From Martinezella tropici (lineage in GTDB: Bacteria; Pseudomonadota; Alphaproteobacteria; Rhizobiales; Rhizobiaceae): 64,000 nucleotides of DNA. The DNA is taken from the NCBI RefSeq assembly GCF_003287875.1, contig NZ_QMKK01000054.1:62001-126000 (forward strand). Direction: 5' to 3'. This document shows positions 43,486-54,238 of this stretch, in pieces (within the stretch, counting starts at the first letter, position 1; every line of letters begins with the position of its first letter). Position numbers and translations under genes: made by a program. The notes beneath the pieces were generated by a model that saw only the letters and a list, made by a program, of their open reading frames with translations, was not told where the DNA came from and ran no database searches.

Positions 43486-45657
43486 TCACCCCCGCGCGGC
43501 AGACAGGCTGGATTCGACGCCCGCATATTCGCGTGACTGATCTTTGCGAAGCAATCTTCGCGAGATTTCATCCGCTGGAACGGGCTTGCCGACCATATAT
43601 CCTTGAAGCTGATCGCAGCCGGCGGCGCGTAATATCGCCGCTTGATTGGCGGTTTCGATCCCCTCCGCGGTCACCGGAATTCCGAGCGCCGTGGCAAGGG
43701 AGATTGTTGCGCGAAGAACGTCGACCCCATTTCCCTCGTCTTCCACGCTGGATACCAGCGAGCGGTCTATCTTCACGCGGTCAAACCCAAATTGCCGCAA
43801 TGCGCCGATGCTTGCATAACCACACCCGAAATCGTCGAGCGCAAACCTGATGCCGATGCTCTTGAGCTGATTGATCGACCGCCGCGCCTGATCCGGATTG
43901 CTAATGAGAACACCCTCCGTAATTTCCAAGGTGAGACGGGTCGGATCGAAAGCGAACTCCTGCAGGACAGCGATCACCTGCGCACCGAAATCCGGATTGC
44001 ACAGTTGGATGGGCGATACGTTGACCGATAGTGTCAGACCGCTCCAGTTCTTCGCGCAAGCGATGGAGGTTCGCAGCATATGGATGCCGAGAGCATCGAT
44101 AAGGCCGGATTTTTCCGCAAGCGGGATGAATATTTCGGGGCTGATGCTTCCCGCCGGACTACGCCAGCGCGCCAGAGCTTCGAGACCGGTGGTCATGCCC
44201 GTTGCCGCGGAGACCAGGGGCTGGAAAACGGGTTCGATTGCGCCACTGTTGATGGCCTGTCTCAGCATGCCTTCCATTTCGGCGATCCGCTGACGATCCT
44301 GATCGAGGCCGGGATTGTATTCGACCGCATGCCCCTTGCCGTTTTCCTTGGCGCGATAAAGGGCCATGTCGGCTCTGCGCAGAAGTTCAAGAGGCGCCAT
44401 GTTCCCCGCACAGATTGCCGCGCCGATACTGGCGTCTGCCTCGATCGTCCGCCCGTCGATCTTGAAGGGTTCCCCAAATACCGCGAGGATGGATTTCTCG
44501 ACCTCACCGCATGTGGCATGCCCGACCTGCACCAACGCGAATTCATCGCCGCCAAGCCTTGCAGCGGCGAGAATTTCGGAATGGCACGTCGGTAGCGCCT
44601 GCGCGATCATGCGGATCAGATCATCCCCGACGGCATGCCCCCAGGCATCATTGACCGCTTTGAAGCCATCGAGATCGATCAGGTAGAGCGACAGCGGTGC
44701 TGCGGCCGATGCGTTCATGCTATCCAGCGCGTTCAGAAGCCCATGTCTGTTGAGTAAGCCGCTCAGACTATCATGACTGGCTTCAAAGTGGGCAGTCTGC
44801 GCGAGCTGACGCAGACGCCGCGCTTCGGACGTGCCGGCCAAAAGAACGCCGCCGAGGAAGAGGACAAGAATGACGACGGCCGTCGCGATATAAGGGGAAA
44901 CCTTGGACAGCGCCGCGGTTCCCGGCGCTTTGCCGGGCCAGGCGAGATAAGCGATCGGGGCGCCATTCATATCCTTGATTGGCCAGTTGAGGAGGCCTTG
45001 TTCGGGCGCGAGCGTGAGGTGCAATCCTTCGAGTTCGTGTTCGTCCGATAGCGTGTCCAGGATCTCAGGCGTCAGGTCCTTGGTGAAGCTCAGCACACTT
45101 AGCTTCGGAAGCACGGCGGCGGGCGTGTACGGTTGGATGGCCTGTGACGCGACGAGAGTAATGCCGTTCTCCGTCTTCATGAAATTCACGATCGGATCCT
45201 GGCCCGGGCCGGCGGCGGCCACGATTTGGCGGTCGAACGGGTGGCCGAAAAGATCCCGGGGCTGGACCGGTTTGCCCTTGATGTAGGCGGAAAGTGTTGC
45301 GTCATCCGGTCCGATCACGATCGCGCCATCATATAGCGGATAGTTCGCGCTGACCTTTCCCCAGTTTGCATAGGCCCAGTCAGCGGCCGTCGCGGTGCCG
45401 ATGGCGTTGTAGGCATCGTCCCATACGGCGTTATCTCTGATGGTGGCGCCTAGACGCGACACCAGCGCTGCAATTCCGGCCTCGGCCGCGCGGCCCGCCC
45501 GGGCATCGTCGATATCGTTCATCGAGCGCGTCATCGTGGCAACAACATGCGCCACCAGGCTTGTCAGCAAGAGAGCAACAGCAAGAAAGCAGGCAGTTAC
45601 GGCAAATACGGAAGAGGTCTGAGCGCGCACATGCCCAGCCGCGAGATGAAGCGACAT
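43486..45657 (-). CDS. CHASE4-GGDEF-EAL cyclic-di-GMP enzyme
   Basis: A 723-residue membrane protein: TM1 (about 15-40), a periplasmic CHASE4-like sensor (about 45-240, TIRDNAVWDDAYNAIGT and WAYANWGKVSANYPLYDG), TM2 (about 255-275), GGDEF (about 290-455; intact motif RLGGDEFAL at 369-373) and EAL (about 470-705; EAL at 493-495). EAL catalytic features are kept: VNVSP, LEITEG, DDFG, VKIDRS, AEGIET and LQGY. Both synthesis and breakdown of c-di-GMP are therefore possible. It is a single gene with no partner in its operon. Confidence 0.93.
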   Translation of the reverse strand: MSLHLAAGHVRAQTSSVFAVTACFLAVALLLTSLVAHVVATMTRSMNDIDDARAGRAAEAGIAALVSRLGATIRDNAVWDDAYNAIGTATAADWAYANWGKVSANYPLYDGAIVIGPDDATLSAYIKGKPVQPRDLFGHPFDRQIVAAAGPGQDPIVNFMKTENGITLVASQAIQPYTPAAVLPKLSVLSFTKDLTPEILDTLSDEHELEGLHLTLAPEQGLLNWPIKDMNGAPIAYLAWPGKAPGTAALSKVSPYIATAVVILVLFLGGVLLAGTSEARRLRQLAQTAHFEASHDSLSGLLNRHGLLNALDSMNASAAAPLSLYLIDLDGFKAVNDAWGHAVGDDLIRMIAQALPTCHSEILAAARLGGDEFALVQVGHATCGEVEKSILAVFGEPFKIDGRTIEADASIGAAICAGNMAPLELLRRADMALYRAKENGKGHAVEYNPGLDQDRQRIAEMEGMLRQAINSGAIEPVFQPLVSAATGMTTGLEALARWRSPAGSISPEIFIPLAEKSGLIDALGIHMLRTSIACAKNWSGLTLSVNVSPIQLCNPDFGAQVIAVLQEFAFDPTRLTLEITEGVLISNPDQARRSINQLKSIGIRFALDDFGCGYASIGALRQFGFDRVKIDRSLVSSVEDEGNGVDVLRATISLATALGIPVTAEGIETANQAAILRAAGCDQLQGYMVGKPVPADEISRRLLRKDQSREYAGVESSLSAARG

Positions 45658-46037
45658 GAGAAGTCCGAGATGTGAATTGGAAAGACCATGTCAGAGGGGA
45701 CTGCAGGAGACATCATGTCCGCAAGGCGCTGCATCACATGAATTATCACGTGATTGTGTAAGTGCGATTAAGGGGCGTGGTTAAAAACCTCCTGCCGGAA
45801 TTTCCGATTCGTCCCGGGCGTACAGGTCTATCGAGTCTGAGAATGCTTCAACGTCGTCAGAGCTTCGGGGTCAACATATCGAAGCGGTCGTAAATGGTGG
45901 CGCAGGTATCAACTTCGGATCCCTCAAGAGCAAAACCACAGACGTCTCCCATGCGGGATGGCCCTCGCGCAATGGCTTCGCCAGTCGACCTGGGGTAAGA
46001 TACGCCGCAGGGGCCATCGCGGTCGGCGGGGAGGGGC
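45658..46037. other. Intergenic region between the GGDEF-EAL and cyclase genes
   Basis: Holds the divergent promoters of both genes. On the minus strand a possible 31-codon ORF (45952 to 45857) starts MGDVCGFALEGSEVD and ends DMLTPKL, with GAGGG upstream of its ATG. Its composition looks protein-like, but no homologue is recognised. Nothing else is clear. Confidence 0.35.
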
Positions 46038-48245
46038 ATGGAGCGCCGTCTTGCAGCAATTCTGATCGCTGACGTCGCAGGCTACAGCCGCCTGAGCCAG
46101 ATCGACGAGGAAGCGACGCGCCGCAACTTCAAGGCAGATCTGGATGATGTCATCGAACCCAGAATAGCCGAACATCACGGCCGGCTGGTCAAGACGATGG
46201 GCGACGGGCTGCTCGTAGAATTTCATAGTGTCGTCGACGCCTTGCAATGCGCGATCGCCATTCAGCGGGAGAAGGCGAAGCGGAATTCGGCCACCGACGG
46301 CGCCATGACGCTGCGGTTCCGCATCGGGGTTAATCTCGGCGACATCATCGTCGAGGACGAGGATATTCACGGCGATGGAGTCAACATTGCCGATCGCATG
46401 CAGACGCTGGCCGAACCTGGCGGTATCGCAATCTCCGGCACGACCTATGATCAGGTGAAGACGAAGATCGATGTCGGCTTCATTTCGCTCGGGCGGCAGA
46501 AAGTCAAGAGCATTGCCGAGCCGATCCGGGTCTACAGAGTCGCTTTCGATCCGGCCGCGGCCCGCCGGTTTCCGCAATTGCCCAAGCGTGTGCGCCGCGG
46601 CGCGGTCCTGGCTATCGCACTGTCTCTGATTGTCGGCGGTGGCGCTTATCTCTGGTACAGGCTGGACATTGGTGAGACGCCGGCGTTCGTCCGCCGCTTC
46701 GCCTATCCTCTGCCAGACAAGCCGTCGGTCGCCGTCCTTCCTTTCATCAATGTCAGCGGCGATTCGGAGCAAGATCACCTGGCCGAAGGGCTGACGGACG
46801 ATCTGATTACCGAACTTTCCAAAGTGTCGGGGCTTTTTGTCATTGCGAGGCATTCGGTCTTTGCGTTGAAGGGCGATACGAGCAAGACTAAGGACGTGGC
46901 GGCGGAACTCGGCGTGCATTACCTGCTCGAAGGCACGCTGCAGCGGGCGGGGCTGCAGTTGCGGATCAATGTGAAATTGATCGACGCTCTGACGGGACTC
47001 TCCATGTGGGGGGAACGCTACGACCGGCAATATGCCGATCTCTTTGCAATTCAAGACGATGTGACCGGCAAGATCATCTCGGCGCTGAAGGTGGAGCTCA
47101 ACGAAGGCGAGCGCACGCAGATTGAGAAGATCCCGAGCGATAACCTCGAAGCCTACGACTATTACATGCGCGCAGAGCACGAAGGGCTGCTCTACAGCGA
47201 TGTGGAGACCTATCGCCGGACGCTTTCCTATTACCAGAAGGCGATCGACCTCGATCCGAATTTTGCCGACGCGCACTCCGGGATCGCGCGCGTCGCAGTC
47301 GATGTTTGGCGCAACGATTACAATTTTCTCTGGTCGGCGGCGGTGGCGCGCAAGATCGCCTATGATGCGGCGGGACAGGCGCTGAAGCTTGACCCGAACA
47401 ATGCGCGGGCCCATACCGTGCTCGCCCTGTTGCAACTGGTCGATGGGAGGGAAGTCGAAGCCCGGGAGTCGGCAAACCGGGCCGTGGCGGCCCAGCCGAA
47501 CAGCGCTGAAGCTGCAGGTAACCTGGCGTTGATCCTGTCCCAAACGGGAAGCCATTACGAGGCGGTTGCCGAAATCGACAGGGCGCTCAGGCTTGATCCG
47601 GCGCCATCGCCGAGCTTCCAGCTGCTGGCGGGCATCGTTCTCTACACGGTGCGAGACAATAATCGTGCCATCCCTCTTATAGAAGCGGCGCGCGACGCGT
47701 TGCCGAACGCCGAACCGGCGCGCGAATATCTGACAGCGGCTTATGGCTTTGATGGCGACCGGGTGCGAAGCGCGGCGGAGAAGGCCAAGCTTCTGGAACT
47801 CTTCCCGGAAAGCAATCTCGCCTATTACGGGTATCTCTACGACTACTGGCGTCCACCGGAACTGGAGCATCACCTCGCCGGGCTGAAGGCCGCAGGTATT
47901 CCGGCATGGCCTTTCGGATTTGTCGGGAGCGATGCCGATCGGCTCGACGAGAAGGCGCTGCGCGATCTAATCGACGGAAAGACCTGGGCTGGAAAACACA
48001 AGAATGGAACGACCTTCGTCCAGTATTTTGATAAGGCAGGCAACACCGCCTACAGGAGCGCCAATACCAATATTACCGGCACGGTCGACGTGAAGGGAAA
48101 TAGGCTGTGCGAGAGGTTTAGTGGCTATTTCCTGGACCGCATGGTCTGCGGGCAGGTCTATAGGAACAGGGATGCCGGACAGCCCGACGCCCAATACGTC
48201 CACGTGACCCCTCAGGCACTGATGTTCTTTTCACCGGCACCATGA
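46038..48245 (+). CDS. Class III adenylate/guanylate cyclase with TPR domain
   Basis: A 735-residue protein. The N-terminal class III cyclase domain (about 1-170) has metal aspartates D12 (LIADVAGYSR) and D56 (KTMGDGLLVEF) and catalytic N116 and R120 (HGDGVNIADRMQ), so it looks active. A transmembrane helix follows (about 191-212), then a TolB-N/FlgO-like domain (DKPSVAVLPFINVSGDSEQDHL, about 233-340) and TPR repeats (about 380-600). This layout is expanded in rhizobia. It presumably makes cAMP at the inner membrane in response to a periplasmic signal. It is convergent with the YHS gene two bases away. Confidence 0.92.
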   Translation: MERRLAAILIADVAGYSRLSQIDEEATRRNFKADLDDVIEPRIAEHHGRLVKTMGDGLLVEFHSVVDALQCAIAIQREKAKRNSATDGAMTLRFRIGVNLGDIIVEDEDIHGDGVNIADRMQTLAEPGGIAISGTTYDQVKTKIDVGFISLGRQKVKSIAEPIRVYRVAFDPAAARRFPQLPKRVRRGAVLAIALSLIVGGGAYLWYRLDIGETPAFVRRFAYPLPDKPSVAVLPFINVSGDSEQDHLAEGLTDDLITELSKVSGLFVIARHSVFALKGDTSKTKDVAAELGVHYLLEGTLQRAGLQLRINVKLIDALTGLSMWGERYDRQYADLFAIQDDVTGKIISALKVELNEGERTQIEKIPSDNLEAYDYYMRAEHEGLLYSDVETYRRTLSYYQKAIDLDPNFADAHSGIARVAVDVWRNDYNFLWSAAVARKIAYDAAGQALKLDPNNARAHTVLALLQLVDGREVEARESANRAVAAQPNSAEAAGNLALILSQTGSHYEAVAEIDRALRLDPAPSPSFQLLAGIVLYTVRDNNRAIPLIEAARDALPNAEPAREYLTAAYGFDGDRVRSAAEKAKLLELFPESNLAYYGYLYDYWRPPELEHHLAGLKAAGIPAWPFGFVGSDADRLDEKALRDLIDGKTWAGKHKNGTTFVQYFDKAGNTAYRSANTNITGTVDVKGNRLCERFSGYFLDRMVCGQVYRNRDAGQPDAQYVHVTPQALMFFSPAP

Positions 48246-48247
48246 AA

Positions 48248-48757
48248 TCAGTCTGCCGGCGTGTGCTGCCAGTCCTTTTGCATTTTTTCGGAAATCAACG
48301 TGTTCTGAACTTCCGACCAATGTTTCTTGGAGTCGATGACCTTTGTCGGCTTTTTCTCGAAGCCGTCGGCGGCACCAGGATCGTAGCTCAGGTACAGCTT
48401 GCCATCGATGATGCGCCAGGCATTAGGGTCGATATTGGTGGTCACCGTGCCGAAGGAAACGCCGTCTGCGCAATAGCCGCCGTATTGCGGTGCGTATTTT
48501 CCGGGATCGGCGATGAACAGGTCACGATTCTTGGCGCTGGCGAAATGCCACTCGGCACCCAGCCAGCGATGCGAATAGGCCGAGGATCCCTGTACGGCCC
48601 TGTTTTCACTGAAATATGCCACCGTATCGTATCCCTTGATCGCGACATCACCGAAATAGCCGGTGTTGACCGGCTCCTCGGCGCAGACCGGCGCGGCAAT
48701 GGCGATTGCCAAGCCTGCGAAGATCAGTGCGGCGGGTCCTGCCTGTTTGCGAGACAT
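48248..48757 (-). CDS. Periplasmic YHS-domain protein
   Basis: A 169-residue protein with a signal peptide (about 1-26, ALIFAGLAIAIAAPVCAEEP) and one YHS-like domain: VAIKGYDTVAYF, WHFASAKNRDLFIADPGKYAPQYGGYCA. A C-terminal KKHWSEVQ region follows. YHS domains are often metal-linked, and many such proteins are found near redox or copper functions. No specific role is visible. It is the gene downstream of the ankyrin gene on the same strand, 36 bases away, so the two may form an operon. Confidence 0.88.
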   Translation of the reverse strand: MSRKQAGPAALIFAGLAIAIAAPVCAEEPVNTGYFGDVAIKGYDTVAYFSENRAVQGSSAYSHRWLGAEWHFASAKNRDLFIADPGKYAPQYGGYCADGVSFGTVTTNIDPNAWRIIDGKLYLSYDPGAADGFEKKPTKVIDSKKHWSEVQNTLISEKMQKDWQHTPAD

Positions 48758-48793
48758 GTATCGGTCCTCCCTTTTCGGGCAGTTGAAGTGGTG

Positions 48794-49384
48794 CTATTGG
48801 CGCTTGGTGCATTCGGCAAAGAGCCAGTCGCCAACGAGATCAGCCTTTTGGCAGACCGCTCCAGCCTTCAGTAGCAGTCCAACGGTATCCCAGTGGGACC
48901 GCCATCCGGCCTGGGTCAACGGCGTGTAGCCGTTACGCTCTTTCGCTTCCAGGTCGGCCTTGTGCGCCACCAAGAAGGCTACCACATCGGCTTGCCCTTC
49001 CTCGGCAGCAGCATGCAGCGGTGACATGTGGTAGAAGTTCTGGTCGTCATTAACTTTCGCACCTTTCGACACCAGCAGCTCGACCACGTCGAGATGTCCG
49101 CCGTAGGCGGCGGCATGCAGCGCGGTAAGGCCGCCTTTGTTACGGCATTCGATATCGGCACCGTTTTCCAGCAATAGCGCGACTATATCCTTATGCCCGG
49201 CGAGCGCAGCAATGAGCAGGGGCGGTTCACCGGACTCGTTCGGGACGCCGATATCGATGCCGGCCGCGATCAATTGCGCGACGCGCTCTCGATCGCCGGT
49301 CTGGGCGGCGTCATGCAGTGGGTCTGCATAGACGAGCGGCGTCCAGAGTAAAAGGCATGCCATAAATCCGCTGACGACCCTCAT
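48794..49384 (-). CDS. Periplasmic ankyrin-repeat protein
   Basis: A 196-residue protein with a signal peptide (MRVVSGFMACLLLWTPLVYA, cleavage before DP). About four to five ankyrin repeats follow: DPLHDAAQTGDRERVAQLIA, GEPPLLIAALAGHKDIVALL, GLTALHAAAYGGHLDVVELL, HMSPLHAAAEEGQADVVAFL and NGYTPLTQAGWRSHWDTVGL. These mediate protein-protein contacts. The ATG at 49384 has GAGG upstream and gives a proper signal sequence; the longer GTG start at 49414 does not. It is likely co-transcribed with the YHS gene. Confidence 0.9.
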   Translation of the reverse strand: MRVVSGFMACLLLWTPLVYADPLHDAAQTGDRERVAQLIAAGIDIGVPNESGEPPLLIAALAGHKDIVALLLENGADIECRNKGGLTALHAAAYGGHLDVVELLVSKGAKVNDDQNFYHMSPLHAAAEEGQADVVAFLVAHKADLEAKERNGYTPLTQAGWRSHWDTVGLLLKAGAVCQKADLVGDWLFAECTKRQ

Positions 49385-49842
49385 CGCAAACCTCGTCCAA
49401 CAAGACGACCTCACCGGTGCGAAAGAACATCTAACGTATCACGAATACGACGTCGTAATCAAGAAATCGCGCAGCAACGAGTTTAGATGGTGAGTGTTTA
49501 AAGGTGTCTTGGGTATCGCCACTCAATATGCGGTAAGAAGATCTGGCGTGAGGACACAGTCGAGCGCAGATTGCATTGCTAAAATAAAATAGCATTGGTT
49601 GTTATTACAATGGCGAGATTGCTGCATGGAAAAATGCTGGGGTGTTTAGACTGATTTTGAGCGACTTTCTCCGGCTCTTTGGTTCGACAAATCTGTTGCC
49701 CTGAGAAATCAAGATGACGGGCCGTCGGTTCGATTCCCATTGAGAACGGACATCGCGGTTCTCATGAAACCGCACTCTCTTGCCCCGTCTCGTCCATGCC
49801 GTCTTCCAAGCGGACAGCCAACTCCCGTCCTTTTTCAAGGTC
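49385..49842. other. Intergenic region without supported gene
   Basis: About 460 bases of lower GC content. It lies between the ankyrin gene start and the stop of the FAH-family gene. I see no credible ORF. A T-arm-like string at 49727-49738 has no tRNA around it. Confidence 0.4.
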
Positions 49843-50985
49843 TCAGATCAATCCTCGCCTGGCGAGGTTGCGCATCAGATGCGAAGTTCCGAACGTCCAT
49901 GGCGCGCATTCGGTCGACAGCAGCACGCGGTTACGCAGCGCTCCAAGCTTGTCGTTGGAGATGGTAACGATGTCGCCGACCTTGTGGGTGAAGCCTTGGC
50001 CGGGCGTGTCGCGATCCTCGACGGGAGCAAATAGCGTTCCCATGAACAGCACGAAGCCGTCGGGATATTGGTGATGGCGACCGATGGTCTGGGAGACGAG
50101 ATCCAGCGGATCGCGGCTGATTTCCTTCATCGAGGAGCGCCCATGCAGCACATAGCCGTCCTCGCCTTCGACCTTCAGGTCGAGATCGGCATAGCGCACG
50201 TCGTCCAGGCCGTAGGTTTCGTCGAACAGGCGGATGAAGGGGCCGATCGAACAAGAGGCGTTGTTGTCCTTCGCCTTGCCGAGCAATAGCGCGGACCGGC
50301 CCTCGACATCGCGCAGGTTGACGTCGTTGCCGAGGGTGGCGCCCTTGACTCGGCCCTGGCTGTCGACGGCGAGCACGATTTCCGGCTCTGGATTGTTCCA
50401 TTTGGAGATCGGATGCAGGCCGACATCCGCGCCTTGCCCGACGGAGGACATGACCTGCGATTTGGAAAAGACTTCGGCATCCGGTCCGATGCCGACTTCG
50501 AGATATTGCGACCACACACCCTCCTCGATCAGTGCGGCCTTGACCTTGGCGGCTTCCGGTGAACCGGCTTTCAAGTTGCGCAGGCTGTCGCCGATCAGCG
50601 CGGTCACCTTGCCGCGGATCGCTTCGGCAAGATCCGGATTTCCGGCGGCACGCTCCTCGATGACGCGCTCCAGCATCGAGCGGGCGAAAGTGACGCCGCA
50701 GGCCTTGATCGCCTGCAGATCGATGGGCGCGAGAAGATGGATGACCAAGTGGTTGGCCTTGGCGGTAAGCAGATCGTCGAGTTTGGCGATGGCTTCGCCT
50801 TTCTGTGCACGAATGAAAGCCACCGGATCATCTTTTTCCAGAAGGTCGCGCATGGTCGGCGCGTCCTTCGAGGTGATGTCGTATAGTGTGCCGTCCCGAA
50901 CGGTGACGAGGGCAGGGCCTTCCACATCCGGGCGCCAGATGCGGCCGACGAATGTTCCGGTGGTGAATGTGTCTGAGCTCGTCAT
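49843..50985 (-). CDS. xylX: FAH-family protein, XylX-like 2-keto-3-deoxy-pentonate dehydratase
   Basis: A 380-residue fumarylacetoacetate-hydrolase-fold protein. Distinct stretches match what I recall of Caulobacter XylX: GVTFARSMLERVIEERAAG, WSQYLEVGIGPDAEVF, WNNPEPEIVLAVD, GNDVNLRDVEGRSALLLGKA, DNNASCSIGPFIRLFDET and DTPGQGFTHKVGD. XylX converts 2-keto-3-deoxy-D-xylonate to 2-oxoglutarate semialdehyde. Here a related sugar acid is possible. GGAGGAG lies upstream of the ATG at 50985. It follows the GH4 gene with a terminator-like hairpin between, so it may have its own promoter. Confidence 0.8.
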   Translation of the reverse strand: MTSSDTFTTGTFVGRIWRPDVEGPALVTVRDGTLYDITSKDAPTMRDLLEKDDPVAFIRAQKGEAIAKLDDLLTAKANHLVIHLLAPIDLQAIKACGVTFARSMLERVIEERAAGNPDLAEAIRGKVTALIGDSLRNLKAGSPEAAKVKAALIEEGVWSQYLEVGIGPDAEVFSKSQVMSSVGQGADVGLHPISKWNNPEPEIVLAVDSQGRVKGATLGNDVNLRDVEGRSALLLGKAKDNNASCSIGPFIRLFDETYGLDDVRYADLDLKVEGEDGYVLHGRSSMKEISRDPLDLVSQTIGRHHQYPDGFVLFMGTLFAPVEDRDTPGQGFTHKVGDIVTISNDKLGALRNRVLLSTECAPWTFGTSHLMRNLARRGLI

Positions 50986-51109
50986 GTCGTTCGTCTCCTC
51001 CAAACTGCGTGTGTTTTCTAACCCAGGCAAATGTGCTTTGCCATCCGTTATCGATGCGGTATTCGCCCACGTTTTGGATTTTCACTTTCTTCAATTCGGT
51101 TAAAGACGT

Positions 51110-51138
51110 AAGGCCCCGCAGCAGCGCCGCGGGGCCTT
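51110..51138 (-). terminator. Terminator-like hairpin after agaL1
   Basis: AAGGCCCCGC (51110-51119) and GCGGGGCCTT (51129-51138) form a perfect ten-base stem with a nine-base loop. It lies 28 bases beyond the minus-strand stop of the GH4 gene. The T-run after it is weak (TACGTCTTTAA), so termination may be partial. Confidence 0.7.
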
Positions 51139-51165
51139 TGGGCCGCAAGCCGGGAGAGAGAGGCT

Positions 51166-52536
51166 TCAGGCGGCCTGAACCTTGCGATTGCCGCGCGCCC
51201 ATTCCGGCAGCCAGTCGCCGTGGGCTGTCAGCAGCTCGTCGACCAGCGACCAGATCTGGTCGAGACCGAGCTCGGCTGCCGTGTGCGGATCCATCATCGC
51301 AGCGTGATAGATGTGCTCGCGATTTTCAGTCATCAAGGCTTTGACCGTCAGCTCCTGCACATTGATGTTGGTGCGGATCAGGGCCGTCAGCTGCGGCGGC
51401 AGGTCGCCGACATGGGTCGGTTGGATGCCGGAGGCGTCGACCAGGCAGGCGACTTCCGCCGCGCAATTGAACGGCAGCGAGGTGATGCAGCCATTGTTGC
51501 GGACATTGCCGTAGATGACCGAAGGTTCGCCGGTCCAGACCGAATTGATGATCGACGAGGCATATTCCTTCGATTGCTTGACCTCTATCTTTTCCGCCGT
51601 GCGATATTCCTCCGCCTGGCTCTGCCAGCGCGCCACCTGCTCGATGCAGCGCTTCGGATATTCGTCGAGCGGGATGCCGAACTTCTCGATCAGGTCCTCG
51701 CGGCCTTCCTTGATGAAATAGGGCGTATATTCGGCGAAGTGCTCGGAGCTTTCGGTGACGAAATAGCCGAGACGGGTCAGCATCTCGTAGCGCACCTTGT
51801 TCGGGCAGCGGGGGTTCCAACCAGGCTTCGGCGCGCGTCCTTCGCGATAGGCGCGGACGAGATCGGGATAGAGATTGCGATAAGAACCATCCGGCTGACG
51901 ATGCTCGAATTCGAGATAGAAGGCCATGTGGTTGATGCCGGCGGAACGATACCGGATCTCGTCATAGGGAATATCGAGATCGTGGGCCAGTTCCATGGCC
52001 GTGCCCTGCACGGAATGGCAAAGGCCGACCTGCTTGATATTAGGGTACTTCTCGCCGATCGCCCAGGTGTTGATCGCCATGGGGTTGACATATTGCAGCA
52101 TGATCGCATTCGGGCAGACGGCGAGCATGTCCTCGCAGATCTTCCAGAGATGCGGAACGGTGCGCAGACCGCGCATGATGCCGCCGACGCCGAGCGTGTC
52201 GGCGATCGTCTGGCGCAGGCCATACTTCTTCGGCACCTCGAAATCGGTAACGGTGCAGGGCTCGTAGCCGCCGATCTGGAAGGCGACGACCACGAAGTGC
52301 GCGCCGTCGAGCGCCTTGCGCTGGTCGGTGAAGGTCTCGACAGTGGCCGGAGCGCCAAGTGTCGAGGCAAGCTTGCGGGCAACGATGGCGCTTTCGTCCA
52401 GCCGCTGCGGATTGATGTCCATCAACGCGATTCTGGCGCCAGCCAGGGCAGGGCGCTGCAAGACGTCGCCGATGATATTCTTCATGAAGACGGTCGAACC
52501 GGCTCCGATGAATGTGATCTTGGGAGTGCCTGTCAT
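51166..52536 (-). CDS. agaL1: Alpha-galactosidase, glycoside hydrolase family 4
   Basis: A 456-residue GH4 enzyme. The N-terminal NAD-binding loop is KITFIGAGSTVFMKNI. The metal-binding motif is C173-H174 (GLCHSVQGT) with H203 (GINHMAFY), and N151 lies in QYVNPMAINTW. GH4 enzymes use NAD+ and Mn2+ to cleave glycosides by a redox-elimination route. Its place at the end of the agp transporter operon corresponds to agaL1 of S. meliloti. It is in the cytoplasm and would split imported melibiose- or raffinose-type sugars. The transporter ATPase gene is 18 bases upstream. Confidence 0.9.
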   Translation of the reverse strand: MTGTPKITFIGAGSTVFMKNIIGDVLQRPALAGARIALMDINPQRLDESAIVARKLASTLGAPATVETFTDQRKALDGAHFVVVAFQIGGYEPCTVTDFEVPKKYGLRQTIADTLGVGGIMRGLRTVPHLWKICEDMLAVCPNAIMLQYVNPMAINTWAIGEKYPNIKQVGLCHSVQGTAMELAHDLDIPYDEIRYRSAGINHMAFYLEFEHRQPDGSYRNLYPDLVRAYREGRAPKPGWNPRCPNKVRYEMLTRLGYFVTESSEHFAEYTPYFIKEGREDLIEKFGIPLDEYPKRCIEQVARWQSQAEEYRTAEKIEVKQSKEYASSIINSVWTGEPSVIYGNVRNNGCITSLPFNCAAEVACLVDASGIQPTHVGDLPPQLTALIRTNINVQELTVKALMTENREHIYHAAMMDPHTAAELGLDQIWSLVDELLTAHGDWLPEWARGNRKVQAA

Positions 52537-52554
52537 GTCAAAATCTCCTGAATG

Positions 52555-54225
<1,671 letters not shown>

Positions 54226-54238
54226 ATCCATTCTCCTC

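Noticed and set aside
45924..47873. Long minus-strand open frame (649 codons) opposite the adenylate cyclase gene
   Set aside because: It is the mirror of a gene with clear domains and catalytic residues. The translated sequence has no recognisable domain and odd composition.
49727..49738. GGTTCGATTCCC, which looks like a tRNA T-arm
   Set aside because: No acceptor stem, D-arm or anticodon arm can be folded around it, and the flanking bases pair poorly. At most a chance match or an old fragment.
51220..52551. 443-codon plus-strand open frame opposite the GH4 gene
   Set aside because: The GH4 frame has the full NAD loop and metal motifs; this one has none.
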